Below, in pieces: positions 16,046 through 23,652 of a stretch of DNA of 33,947 nucleotides. The notes below the pieces were generated by a model, which was given only the letters and a program-made list of their open reading frames with translations, had not been told where the DNA came from and did no database searches. Source of the DNA: Spirochaetota bacterium (GTDB taxonomy: Bacteria; Spirochaetota; UBA4802; JAFGJZ01). A program made the position numbers and the translations under genes. The DNA is taken from the NCBI GenBank assembly GCA_016928815.1, contig JAFGJZ010000071.1, positions 1 through 33,947 of the forward strand. The letters are read 5' to 3'. How positions within the stretch are numbered: position 1 is the first letter of the stretch; each line of letters starts with the position of its first letter.

Positions 16046-18371
16046 TTAATTTTTCTCTTTCAATTTTAATTTCACACGATTCGCTGCATTTCAACGGTAT
16101 GATTTTCCAGTAATTTCCTTCCGAAACAGCAGTGCAGTTTTTTATTGCTGTTATACTGCTTTCTTCATAGAGTTCGGCGGTCCAGTTTTTAAAAAGGGAG
16201 TCTGCAGTAATTAAAACGGTGTTTCCGGAATTTACTGTTTTAAAAAAGGCTTTTTCATTACCTGATGAACTGAATACTGAACATAAGGATTCCCTGTCTA
16301 TCCGGAATATTTTAAAAACAGTATCTGAAAAATAATCATGTTCAGCTTTTCTGTTTCCGTATGTAAATGCTATTATGCTGTTTTCCCTTACATAAAGCGG
16401 TATATGTCTGAAATCATATCTTTTTCTTATCCAGCATCCGCCTTTAACGGATTCACCTGAAAACCATTCTGTCCAGATACCTGCGGGAAGGTAAAAATCT
16501 GCCTGTCCGTCATTGGTGAAGACAGGGGCAACAAGCAGATTTTTACCAAGCATATACTGGCGGTCAAGATGGTCACAGGAAGGATCATCGGGAAATTCGA
16601 GAAACATCGGTCTCATTAGCGGTATGCCGTATTCCGCTGCTTCGTGAACTGCTGAATACAGATAGGGCATAAGAGAAATTTTGAGATTGGAAAATATTTT
16701 CAGTACATCAACCGCTTCTTCGTCGAACATCCATGGAACACGATAGGACTGGCTTCCATGAAGCCGGCTGTGGGATGAAAGAAGGCCGAAAGCGCACCAG
16801 CGTTTGTAAACATCAGCCGGCGGGGTGCCTTCAAAACCGCCGATGTCATGACTCCAGTAGCCGAATCCGCAGAGCGAAAGCGAGAGACCTCCGCGAAGGC
16901 TTTCAGCCATTGCTTCGTATGTTGACTCGCAGTCTCCCCCCCAGTGAACGGGAAATTTCTGTCCGCCTGCGGTAGCCGATCGTGCAAACAAAACGGCGTT
17001 TTCCGGATTATTTTTATAGAGAAGATCATATACAGTCTTATTGTAGATGTAAGAATAATAATTCCTCATGGCGGAAGGATCTGCACCATTATGCCATACA
17101 ACGTTATTTTCCGGAATACGCTCTCCAAAATCCGTTTTAAAACAGTCTGCGCCCATGTCGAGGAGAGTCTGAAGTTTTGCACTGAACCATTCCGCGGCGG
17201 AGGGATTTGTAAAGTCAACGATTCCCATTCCGGCCTGCCACTGATCGGTCTGCCATACATCGCCGTTCGTTTTCTTCAGAAGGAATCCGTTTTCGCTGCC
17301 TTCTGTGAAAAGAACTGACTGCTGGGAAATGTAAGGATTAATCCAGAGAGATACCTTAACGCCGGATTTCTTAAGGCGTGCAAGCATCCCCTGCGGATCA
17401 GGAAATACTTTTGAATCCCAAATAAAATCACACCAGTGATATTCTCTCATCCAGAAACAGTCAAAATGAAATACATCGACAGGTATGCCGCGTGAATTCA
17501 TGCCTTCAATAAATTCGGTAACGGTTTTTTCCTCATAGGATGTCAGGAATGATGTGGACAGCCACAGTCCCAGAGACCATGCAGGGACCAGCGGAGGCCT
17601 GCCTGTTAAAGCCGTATAATTTGTGATTACGTCTTTAAGTGAATCTCCGCCGATTACAGAATATTCAATTGATTCCCCTTTGACTGAAAACTGCACACGG
17701 TTGACTTTTTCTGAAGCTACTTCAAATGAAACCTCTTCCGTCTGGTTGACAAAAACCCCATAACCCCTGTTTGTAACATAGAAAGGTATGTTTTTATATG
17801 CCTGTTCACTGGCTGTTCCGCTGTCATTATTTTTTACATTTACTGTCTGACCGTTTTTAACGAATGAAGTGAATCGTTCACCGAGTCCGTATACAAGTTC
17901 ACCTACGCTGAGTGAAAGTTCATCTTTCATGCGACTGCCGCATCCTGTCTCGGCGTATCCGAGTGATTTCTTTTTTGATCCGCAGAGATATTTTCCCTTA
18001 TGGAAAAAATTTATTTCATACTGCCCGGTATGATTGATCTCGGCACTTAGATTTCCCGAAGTGAAAACGAGCCTGTCATCAGAAATTCTGAAATCCGGAA
18101 AAATATCGCCGTCAGTTGACAGGTCAAAAGATACCTTATTCTGTGAGGTTCCGGCATGATGTTCAGCTCTGACCGAAATCATATTTTTCACCGGAGATGA
18201 CAGAGTAACTGTAAGCAGCATACCGTTAAGCGTGTCACCGCGGTTTTCTGTTTTTTTTACCGGAAGATACAGTTTCAGCTCTTTCCCGCTGAACTCGTAA
18301 TTATAGACAGAATAAGGATTATGCACTGTCACTCCCTCTGCCGGGAGCCAGTAACCGTTAGTAAATTTCAT
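16029..18371 (-). CDS. yicI: GH31 alpha-xylosidase (YicI type)
   Basis: A 780-residue cytoplasmic glycoside hydrolase family 31 enzyme, close in length to E. coli YicI (772). The nucleophile is Asp 414 in FKTDFGERIP and the acid/base Asp 480 in HWGGDCEST; both motifs and FGYWSHDIGGFEG, LLSSHSRLHGSQSYRVPW match the alpha-xylosidase subgroup rather than alpha-glucosidases. N-terminal beta-sandwich, (beta/alpha)8 barrel and C-terminal beta domains are in the usual order. It removes alpha-1,6-xylose from isoprimeverose or xyloglucan oligosaccharides. A GAGGTG lies about ten bases upstream of the start, 41 bases after the permease gene. Confidence 0.93.
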   Translation of the reverse strand: MKFTNGYWLPAEGVTVHNPYSVYNYEFSGKELKLYLPVKKTENRGDTLNGMLLTVTLSSPVKNMISVRAEHHAGTSQNKVSFDLSTDGDIFPDFRISDDRLVFTSGNLSAEINHTGQYEINFFHKGKYLCGSKKKSLGYAETGCGSRMKDELSLSVGELVYGLGERFTSFVKNGQTVNVKNNDSGTASEQAYKNIPFYVTNRGYGVFVNQTEEVSFEVASEKVNRVQFSVKGESIEYSVIGGDSLKDVITNYTALTGRPPLVPAWSLGLWLSTSFLTSYEEKTVTEFIEGMNSRGIPVDVFHFDCFWMREYHWCDFIWDSKVFPDPQGMLARLKKSGVKVSLWINPYISQQSVLFTEGSENGFLLKKTNGDVWQTDQWQAGMGIVDFTNPSAAEWFSAKLQTLLDMGADCFKTDFGERIPENNVVWHNGADPSAMRNYYSYIYNKTVYDLLYKNNPENAVLFARSATAGGQKFPVHWGGDCESTYEAMAESLRGGLSLSLCGFGYWSHDIGGFEGTPPADVYKRWCAFGLLSSHSRLHGSQSYRVPWMFDEEAVDVLKIFSNLKISLMPYLYSAVHEAAEYGIPLMRPMFLEFPDDPSCDHLDRQYMLGKNLLVAPVFTNDGQADFYLPAGIWTEWFSGESVKGGCWIRKRYDFRHIPLYVRENSIIAFTYGNRKAEHDYFSDTVFKIFRIDRESLCSVFSSSGNEKAFFKTVNSGNTVLITADSLFKNWTAELYEESSITAIKNCTAVSEGNYWKIIPLKCSESCEIKIEREKLNEKKI

Positions 18372-18412
18372 ATATTAACTGCACCTCGATTTTTTTCATT
18401 TTATATGCATGT

Positions 18413-19261
18413 CTATTTGACACTGCCTGCTGTTACGCCTCTGGTCAGTGTACGCTGAAAAATTACAAAAAATATTATGCATGGAATGATACCGAGCATT
18501 GCTGATGCACTTGCCATGGTTACATCCATGTTATGCTGTCCCTGCGTAATTGATACTGCAATAGGAACTGTCTGTTTTGCCTTTGATACCAGCATAATCA
18601 GCGGTAGAAAAAATTCATTCCATGTCCAGATGAAAAAGAACGTAAACAGCACTGAAAGGGATGCTTTACTGTTAGGCAGAATGATATAAATCAGCATTTC
18701 AAATTTTGAGCAGCCGTCCACTCTTGCGGCTTCGATTATCTCAACAGGGAAGCGTGAATAAACCGAAGACAGAAGATATGTCCCGAATGCGCTTTGTATT
18801 ACTGAAAAAATCAAAATGACAACCAGTTGTGTGTCGTATATTTTAAAAAGTTTAGCCATGTAATAAAGCGGATATGCAAGTGCCTCCTGCGGAAGGGTAT
18901 TTGCGATTATGAAAAGTACAAGCAGAACCGCCCTCCCTTTGATTTTGCCGATTCCGAGTACAAAGGCATTCAGACAGGAAAGAATAAGTGCAATGACTGA
19001 AACTGAAAAACTGATGACAAAGCTGTTTAAAAGTGATTTTTCAAATGAAACTCTTTTCCAGAATTCAATTATCCCGCCGAGATACAGACTTTTCGGAAGC
19101 GAAAGAGGACCGGCGGCAGCATACTCGGCCGGTGTTTTGAACGCATTTATAATTACCAGTAGGAAAGGAATGAGCATTCCTGCAGCAATTACGGTCATTA
19201 TCAGCAGAAGGGCATAGCTGTTCACTTTTCTTGATAAGGTGCTGTTTTTTAATGCAATCAT
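18413..19261 (-). CDS. ABC sugar permease, MalG type
   Basis: A 282-residue inner-membrane subunit with six hydrophobic segments. The EAA loop EAARVDGCSKFEMLIYIILPNSK, which contacts the ATPase, is near residues 190-215. It belongs to the CUT1 class used for oligosaccharides. GGAGG precedes the start and the ATG overlaps the stop of the MalF-type gene (ATGA at 19258-19261), so the two subunits are co-translated as a heterodimer. The operon encodes no ATPase; a shared MsiK-like ATPase elsewhere is likely, as usual for CUT1 systems of this layout. Confidence 0.93.
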   Translation of the reverse strand: MIALKNSTLSRKVNSYALLLIMTVIAAGMLIPFLLVIINAFKTPAEYAAAGPLSLPKSLYLGGIIEFWKRVSFEKSLLNSFVISFSVSVIALILSCLNAFVLGIGKIKGRAVLLVLFIIANTLPQEALAYPLYYMAKLFKIYDTQLVVILIFSVIQSAFGTYLLSSVYSRFPVEIIEAARVDGCSKFEMLIYIILPNSKASLSVLFTFFFIWTWNEFFLPLIMLVSKAKQTVPIAVSITQGQHNMDVTMASASAMLGIIPCIIFFVIFQRTLTRGVTAGSVK

Positions 19262-20154
19262 GCCGATTCCTCCTTTTCAAATTTCAATTGTGTTTTTATG
19301 AAAATTATGGTTAAAATAACTATTATAATGGTCATGATAGTCGAAATTGTCGCACCGTAACCTACACGCGCTTTTTCAAAGAAATTCTGGTATGCAAAGT
19401 AGGAAGGAACCAGGGTTGCATTTCCCGGACCTCCTCTTGTAAGTACGAAAATCTGTGCAAAAAGTTTAAGCGATGCTATTGTAGTTGTCAATACAACCAC
19501 CATTATTTCCGGACGTATCATATATATCGTTATTTTCAATCTTTCTAACCATCCGGCACCATCCAGGGATGCCGCTTCCATCAGCTCCGGATCAATCCTC
19601 TGCATTGCGGACATGAAAATTACGAGAGGATAACCTATCTGGAACCACACCATGATGAACATAATCGTCGGCAGGGCGGTTTTTGCATCACCAAGCCAGT
19701 TATGCGCCAGATTGCCGAGATTAACCGCTTCGAGAATCCAGTTCAGAACTCCGAATCCGGGATTAAGGATCCAGCCCCAGACTACTCCCGCAATGGCAAT
19801 AGGCATTATCTGAGGAAGATATATTCCGGAGCGTATCAGATTTACGGTCTTGAGTCCGAAATATGCAGATATGTGATCAAAAAGAATCACGGCAAAAATA
19901 AGTCCAAGTATTGTCGGAATTACGGTTACAGCCAAAATCATTATTATGTTGTTTCTGAAGGAAATCCAGAAAACCGTATCTGAAAGTATTTTAATATAAT
20001 TTCCAAAACCTATGAAATCCGGTGTCCCGACGCCGGTCCATTTTGTGAAGCTGATAAATACATTCATTGCAAAAGGAACTGCTATAATTATGAGAAAGAA
20101 AATAATTCCGGGTATGAGAAAAGGCAGGTATCCTTTTTTTTGGGAATCAGACAT
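19258..20154 (-). CDS. ABC sugar permease, MalF type
   Basis: A 298-residue inner-membrane subunit of a CUT1 importer with six membrane segments. The EAA motif is EAASLDGAGWLERLKITIYMIRP and the C-terminal half has the family feature LTRGGPGNAT. I place the start at 20154 (MSDSQKKGYLPFL), with GAGGAG six bases upstream; a longer frame from 20196 would run back through the intercistronic hairpin at 20176-20198 and lacks a ribosome site. It follows the binding-protein gene by 69 bases. Confidence 0.92.
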   Translation of the reverse strand: MSDSQKKGYLPFLIPGIIFFLIIIAVPFAMNVFISFTKWTGVGTPDFIGFGNYIKILSDTVFWISFRNNIIMILAVTVIPTILGLIFAVILFDHISAYFGLKTVNLIRSGIYLPQIMPIAIAGVVWGWILNPGFGVLNWILEAVNLGNLAHNWLGDAKTALPTIMFIMVWFQIGYPLVIFMSAMQRIDPELMEAASLDGAGWLERLKITIYMIRPEIMVVVLTTTIASLKLFAQIFVLTRGGPGNATLVPSYFAYQNFFEKARVGYGATISTIMTIIIVILTIIFIKTQLKFEKEESA

Positions 20155-20175
20155 TTGCAACTCCTCTTTTAACAA

Positions 20176-20198
20176 CGGTGCCGGAATCTCCGGCACCG
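20176..20198 (-). terminator. Intercistronic hairpin after the binding-protein gene
   Basis: CGGTGCCGGA and TCCGGCACCG form a perfect 10-bp stem with a 3-base loop, directly after the binding-protein stop. The T content downstream on the minus strand is low (TTGTT then AAAAG), so it is more likely a partial terminator or 3'-end mRNA stabiliser. Such structures keep the binding protein in excess over the permeases. Confidence 0.7.
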
Positions 20199-20223
20199 GT
20201 ATTTTTGTAATAATTGAACGATA

Positions 20224-21492
20224 TTATTTATTTTCGTAATATGAAGCTCCGATTGATTCAAGAAATTTTTCCGGAGTTTTGCTGCCCGATAAAAGTTCCT
20301 GAACCCCTGCAACAAGTGTATCGTAGAAACCCGCTGCCGGCCAGTCAGGGTAGAAAGCAAGCCCGTCAGATTTTACAATCTGATCAAAGTTGGAAATAAG
20401 TTCTTTCAGTTTTGCATCTTCAATCATGGAAAGATCAGCATTAACAGGAATTCCGCCTTCTTTTCCGAGAATGGACTGAATTTCAGGAGACATGGTTATG
20501 TCAATGAATTCGTAGGCCATCTTTTTATTTTTAGCTTTTTCCGGAACGACCCATACGTTTCCGCCTGAACCCGGATGAAGCTTATTTCCAGGGAAAAGGA
20601 AAATTCCCCAGTCAAAACCTATTTCCTCGACAAAACGTCCATACCACCAGCTTCCGGATACAAATATCGGACTTTTCCCTTTGGAAAAAGCAAGTCCCAT
20701 GTCCTCGGCTTTAAGGCTGACTGCATTTTTATCAATGTAGCCTTTGTCTATCCAATTCTTCATTTTTTCAGCACCGTCAATGAATGCCGGATTTTTAAAA
20801 TCTATATCTTTTGTATACAGTTCATAGGCGTTAACGAAATCACGGTCGGCTTTATTCAGAACAAGTTCATAAAATACCTGCTGTGCAGGGTATTCCGCAC
20901 CTGCAAGTGTCATCGGTGTAACTCCCGCTTTTTTAAAAGCTGCCATAACTGTTTCGAATTCTTCAATGCTTTTCGGAATCTGAAGATTATATTTGGCAAA
21001 CATTTCCTTGTTGTAATAGACCATTACGTATTCACCGTAATTTGTAACTCCGTACCAGTTTCCCGATCCCATTATTCCGTCAGCTGAATAACGGCATGTA
21101 GTCTGGAGACTCGGGCTTAAAAGTTTGTCCCAGCCTTTTTTTTTCGCAATTTCTGTAAGGTCTGCCAGAAGACCCTGTTTTGAAAGCATTCCAGATGATG
21201 CATTTCCCTTATTGAATTCCATTACATCGGGCGCTTCATCTGAATTAAGAACCATCTGAGCTGTCTGACGTATCTGTTCAAAACCTTTCCGTTCAAACTG
21301 GACTTCAACGTCGGGATATTTTTCCTGGAATTTCTTAATGGCAGCATCCCATGCTTTTCCCATTGCACCTGTTTCTGACTCATAATGCCAGATTTTCAGA
21401 ACTTTTTCGCTGCTGTCCGTACTTTTCCCGCACCCTGTAATTCCGGCAAGAATTGCAATAGTAATGACAGCGATCAGTGTTTTTTTAAACAT
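20224..21492 (-). CDS. Sugar-binding lipoprotein of ABC importer
   Basis: A 422-residue family 1 extracellular solute-binding protein. The lipobox is GITGC (Cys 21), and the mature part begins with KVLKIWHYESETGAMGKAWDAAIKKF, the classical start of this family. Later blocks such as FSKGKSPIFVSGSWW and GGNVWVVPEKAKNKKMAYEFID are typical. It captures the oligosaccharide for the two permeases. GGGGG upstream of the start is a strong ribosome site; the gene lies 30 bases after the lacI-type gene with no room for a full promoter, so it is co-transcribed. Confidence 0.95.
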   Translation of the reverse strand: MFKKTLIAVITIAILAGITGCGKSTDSSEKVLKIWHYESETGAMGKAWDAAIKKFQEKYPDVEVQFERKGFEQIRQTAQMVLNSDEAPDVMEFNKGNASSGMLSKQGLLADLTEIAKKKGWDKLLSPSLQTTCRYSADGIMGSGNWYGVTNYGEYVMVYYNKEMFAKYNLQIPKSIEEFETVMAAFKKAGVTPMTLAGAEYPAQQVFYELVLNKADRDFVNAYELYTKDIDFKNPAFIDGAEKMKNWIDKGYIDKNAVSLKAEDMGLAFSKGKSPIFVSGSWWYGRFVEEIGFDWGIFLFPGNKLHPGSGGNVWVVPEKAKNKKMAYEFIDITMSPEIQSILGKEGGIPVNADLSMIEDAKLKELISNFDQIVKSDGLAFYPDWPAAGFYDTLVAGVQELLSGSKTPEKFLESIGASYYENK

Positions 21493-21522
21493 GTGTCCCC
21501 CTTTATTTTTATAAATTCTTTG

Positions 21523-22545
21523 TTACCGTTTAATTCTGCATATTGCAGTACTCTTTCGTTTTATAAGCTGCAATGGCAAAAGTACTTTTTCACCTTTTAC
21601 CTGTTTTTCTTCAAGTTCGTTGATCAGCTGTTCGACTGCAACTTCTCCCATGGCCTGTCCGTCATAATCAACAGATGTCAACTGGGGCATGAAAAGCTCG
21701 GAAGTTCTTGAGGATGTTACTATCGATATCAGGGAAAAATCATCGGGAACAATGATGTTTCTTTCTGATAAAGCCTGCATGATTCCTGAAATTGCCCTGT
21801 CATTCATTACAATTAATGAAGTAAGTTCTGTATTCTTATCAAGAAGGGATTTAGTAATTTCATACGCTTCCGCAGGCGCGGCATGGCAGAATTCCGATAC
21901 AGGAGTAAGGTCAAGTTTCTGCATCTCCTCCATAAAGAAATGCTGTGTCCGTACGGATGGTCCGTATCCGCTGTCAAAGGTTTCTTTTGACTGATTGATG
22001 AACGCAATATTTCTATGACCGAGCTGGTATAAGTGATCTATTGCGTCTTTGACCGTCTGCTTGAAATTAATATCAATGTAACCGATATCCGGCGCATTAC
22101 TGCACCGTCCGATCATGCAGAAAGGTTCGTTACATTCGAGAAGAGTGTCTATCCGCGGATCATTCTCGTGGACTTCCATAACAATCACTCCGTCTACAAG
22201 TTCCTGACGGATCAGATTTTTCAGTTCTTCAGGTTCCTGAAGGGGATATGTCCAGAGTACAAGATGATATCCGCGTTTACGCGCCGCATCTGCAGCTCCG
22301 GAAAGGACTTCAAGTTCTCCCATTCCGATTCCACGTTCCTCAATGGGACATAATACAGCAATAATTCGGGTGTTTTTACCGGCAAGTCCTCGAGCAAGAG
22401 CATTTGGGTTATATCCTAGCTCTTCCATAGCTTTGTGGACAACTGCCTTTGTTTTTTCCGAAATCGGGCGGGTACCATTAAGTACATAAGAAACTGTACT
22501 AAGCGAAACCCCTGCTTTTTTTGCTACGTCAATCATTGTTGCCAT
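21523..22545 (-). CDS. LacI-family repressor of the sugar operon
   Basis: A 340-residue protein. The N-terminal helix-turn-helix is MIDVAKKAGVSLSTVSYVLNGTRPIS with the hinge GYNPNALARGLAG, followed by a periplasmic-binding-protein-like sugar sensor (LVDGVIVMEVHEND, LIVMNDRAISGIMQAL). The start follows AGGTGA. It is the first gene of the operon and two operator-like sites lie directly upstream (22555-22583), so it should repress itself and the transport and hydrolase genes until a breakdown product binds. The family recognises palindromes centred on CG as seen here. Confidence 0.95.
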   Translation of the reverse strand: MATMIDVAKKAGVSLSTVSYVLNGTRPISEKTKAVVHKAMEELGYNPNALARGLAGKNTRIIAVLCPIEERGIGMGELEVLSGAADAARKRGYHLVLWTYPLQEPEELKNLIRQELVDGVIVMEVHENDPRIDTLLECNEPFCMIGRCSNAPDIGYIDINFKQTVKDAIDHLYQLGHRNIAFINQSKETFDSGYGPSVRTQHFFMEEMQKLDLTPVSEFCHAAPAEAYEITKSLLDKNTELTSLIVMNDRAISGIMQALSERNIIVPDDFSLISIVTSSRTSELFMPQLTSVDYDGQAMGEVAVEQLINELEEKQVKGEKVLLPLQLIKRKSTAICRIKR

Positions 22546-22554
22546 ATTTTCACC

Positions 22555-22594
22555 TATCGAAACGTATAGTCGAAACGTTTCGATGAATTGTCAA
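22555..22594 (-). promoter_or_regulatory. LacI-type operators inside the operon promoter
   Basis: TCGAAACGTTTCGA (22570-22583) is a perfect 14-bp LacI-family palindrome. On the minus strand TTGACA (22594-22589) is followed at 17 bases by GACTAT, overlapping TATA, a plausible -35/-10 pair, with the operator lying between them. A second, less symmetric site CTATCGAAACGTATAG (22554-22569) abuts it downstream, close to the ribosome site of the repressor gene. Confidence 0.8.
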
Positions 22595-22873
22595 GAAATA
22601 ATTACATAAATACTGAAAATCTTTAAAAAATCCGTTTGTAATTGAAATAATGCATTATTTTGAATGATTTACAAATTCTCTGGAAATATTGGCTAAACGG
22701 GAGTCTGAAAAGGTTTTAGAGGGAATAGAATCCGTTTATATACTTAAATATTTTAAATTAAATGCAAAGTCGTGTATGATAGTAATTTAAAAGTTGCTTG
22801 CATTTTGCATTTGCAGGTTTAAGCTGTATTACAGACAGTATGAATTTTCGACAGAAAATCTATGGGATTTTTT
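22595..22873. other. Divergent intergenic region
   Basis: No coding frame is apparent. The right part contains short repeats of TTGCATTT (about 22796-22815). I cannot place a convincing promoter for the + strand repeat-protein gene. Confidence 0.4.
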
Positions 22874-23365
22874 ATGAATGATAATTTCACAATTTCACTT
22901 TTCGGTATTCCGGTATTTTCAGCGGGGGAAAATCCTGTTGCAGTTATTGCTGTAGGCGCCATGCCGCGGGGGGTTATTGCAATAGGGTGGATGTCTATCG
23001 GAGTTTTTGCTGTAGGTCAGCTTTCTGCCGGAATTTTTACAATCGGCCAGCTGTCAACGGGCATTTTTACGCTTGCACAGGTAGGGATTTCGCTTTTTTT
23101 TCTCGGTCAGGTCGGCATAGGAATTATTTTTTGTGCAGGTCAGGGTGCACTCGGATTTATTTCAAACGGAGTCGGATATTACAATGTGGGCATAGGTTTC
23201 GGAGTTCCATTCAGATCATACCCGAAGATAATTGCTGCAGCGGTTGCTGACAATCCGCGCCCTTTGATAATATGGTCGGTATTCTGGATTACATTCCTGA
23301 CTGCAGCAGCGTCTGCATATTTTTTCTATTTCCAGTATGCGTTTTCGCGGATGAGTGAGATGTGA
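22874..23365 (+). CDS. Decapeptide-repeat hydrophobic protein
   Basis: A protein of 163 residues from the ATG at 22874, which has GGGA six bases upstream; an ATG at 22862 would add four residues but has no ribosome site. Residues about 25-90 are seven tandem ten-residue repeats of the form GVFAVGQLSA / GIFTIGQLST / GIFTLAQVGI, with Gly at position 1 and usually at 6 and hydrophobics between. This could form a beta-solenoid or tightly packed membrane hairpins. A true membrane helix near the C-terminus (PLIIWSVFWITFLTAAASAYFFYF) anchors it. Function unknown. Similar Ile-Gly-rich repeats occur in uncharacterised bacterial membrane proteins. Confidence 0.7.
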   Translation: MNDNFTISLFGIPVFSAGENPVAVIAVGAMPRGVIAIGWMSIGVFAVGQLSAGIFTIGQLSTGIFTLAQVGISLFFLGQVGIGIIFCAGQGALGFISNGVGYYNVGIGFGVPFRSYPKIIAAAVADNPRPLIIWSVFWITFLTAAASAYFFYFQYAFSRMSEM

Positions 23366-23378
23366 AATAGAGTTGAAA

Positions 23379-23486
23379 GTTTATAAAGTTTGTAAAGTTT
23401 GTAAAGTTTGTAAAGTTTATAAAGTTTATAAAGTTTATAAAGTTTATAAAGTTTGTAAAGTTTATAAAGTTCGTTAAGTTTGTAAA
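23379..23486. repeat. Minisatellite, 12 copies of a 9-bp unit
   Basis: Unit GTTTATAAA or GTTTGTAAA, uninterrupted over 108 bases, with one degenerate copy (GTTCGTTAA at 23469). It lies just after the stop of the decapeptide-repeat gene. Confidence 0.95.
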
Positions 23487-23522
23487 GCTAAAGTCCACCC
23501 AAAGAGGAAAAAGTTTAACTTT

Positions 23523-23586
23523 ACAGACACAGACACAGACACAGACACAGACACAGACACAGACACAGACACAGACACAGACACAG
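23523..23586. repeat. Microsatellite, about 10.7 copies of ACAGAC
   Basis: A perfect hexamer array, 36 bases beyond the 9-bp array and 66 bases before the stop of the beta-propeller gene. It contains no open protein function. Confidence 0.95.
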
Positions 23587-23589
23587 GTT

Positions 23590-23642
23590 TCTTCTAACTT
23601 CTAATCTTTAACTTCTAACTTCTAACTTTTAACTTCTAACTT
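23590..23642. repeat. Imperfect repeat of TTCTAAC
   Basis: Seven units of TTCTAAC with variants TTCTAATC, TTTAAC and TTTTAAC, directly after the hexamer array and ending just before the stop of the convergent beta-propeller gene. Confidence 0.85.
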
Positions 23643-23652
23643 TCACTAATCC

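Noticed and set aside
20575..21087. 170-residue + strand frame within the binding-protein gene
   Set aside because: Shadow of the lipoprotein gene, Cys/Phe-rich composition of a reverse frame.
23289..23498. Minus-strand frame encoding NFINFINF repeats
   Set aside because: It is the translation of the 9-bp minisatellite; no ribosome site, low complexity only.
23379..23642. CRISPR array
   Set aside because: The units are tandem without spacers, 6-9 bp long, and no cas gene is nearby.
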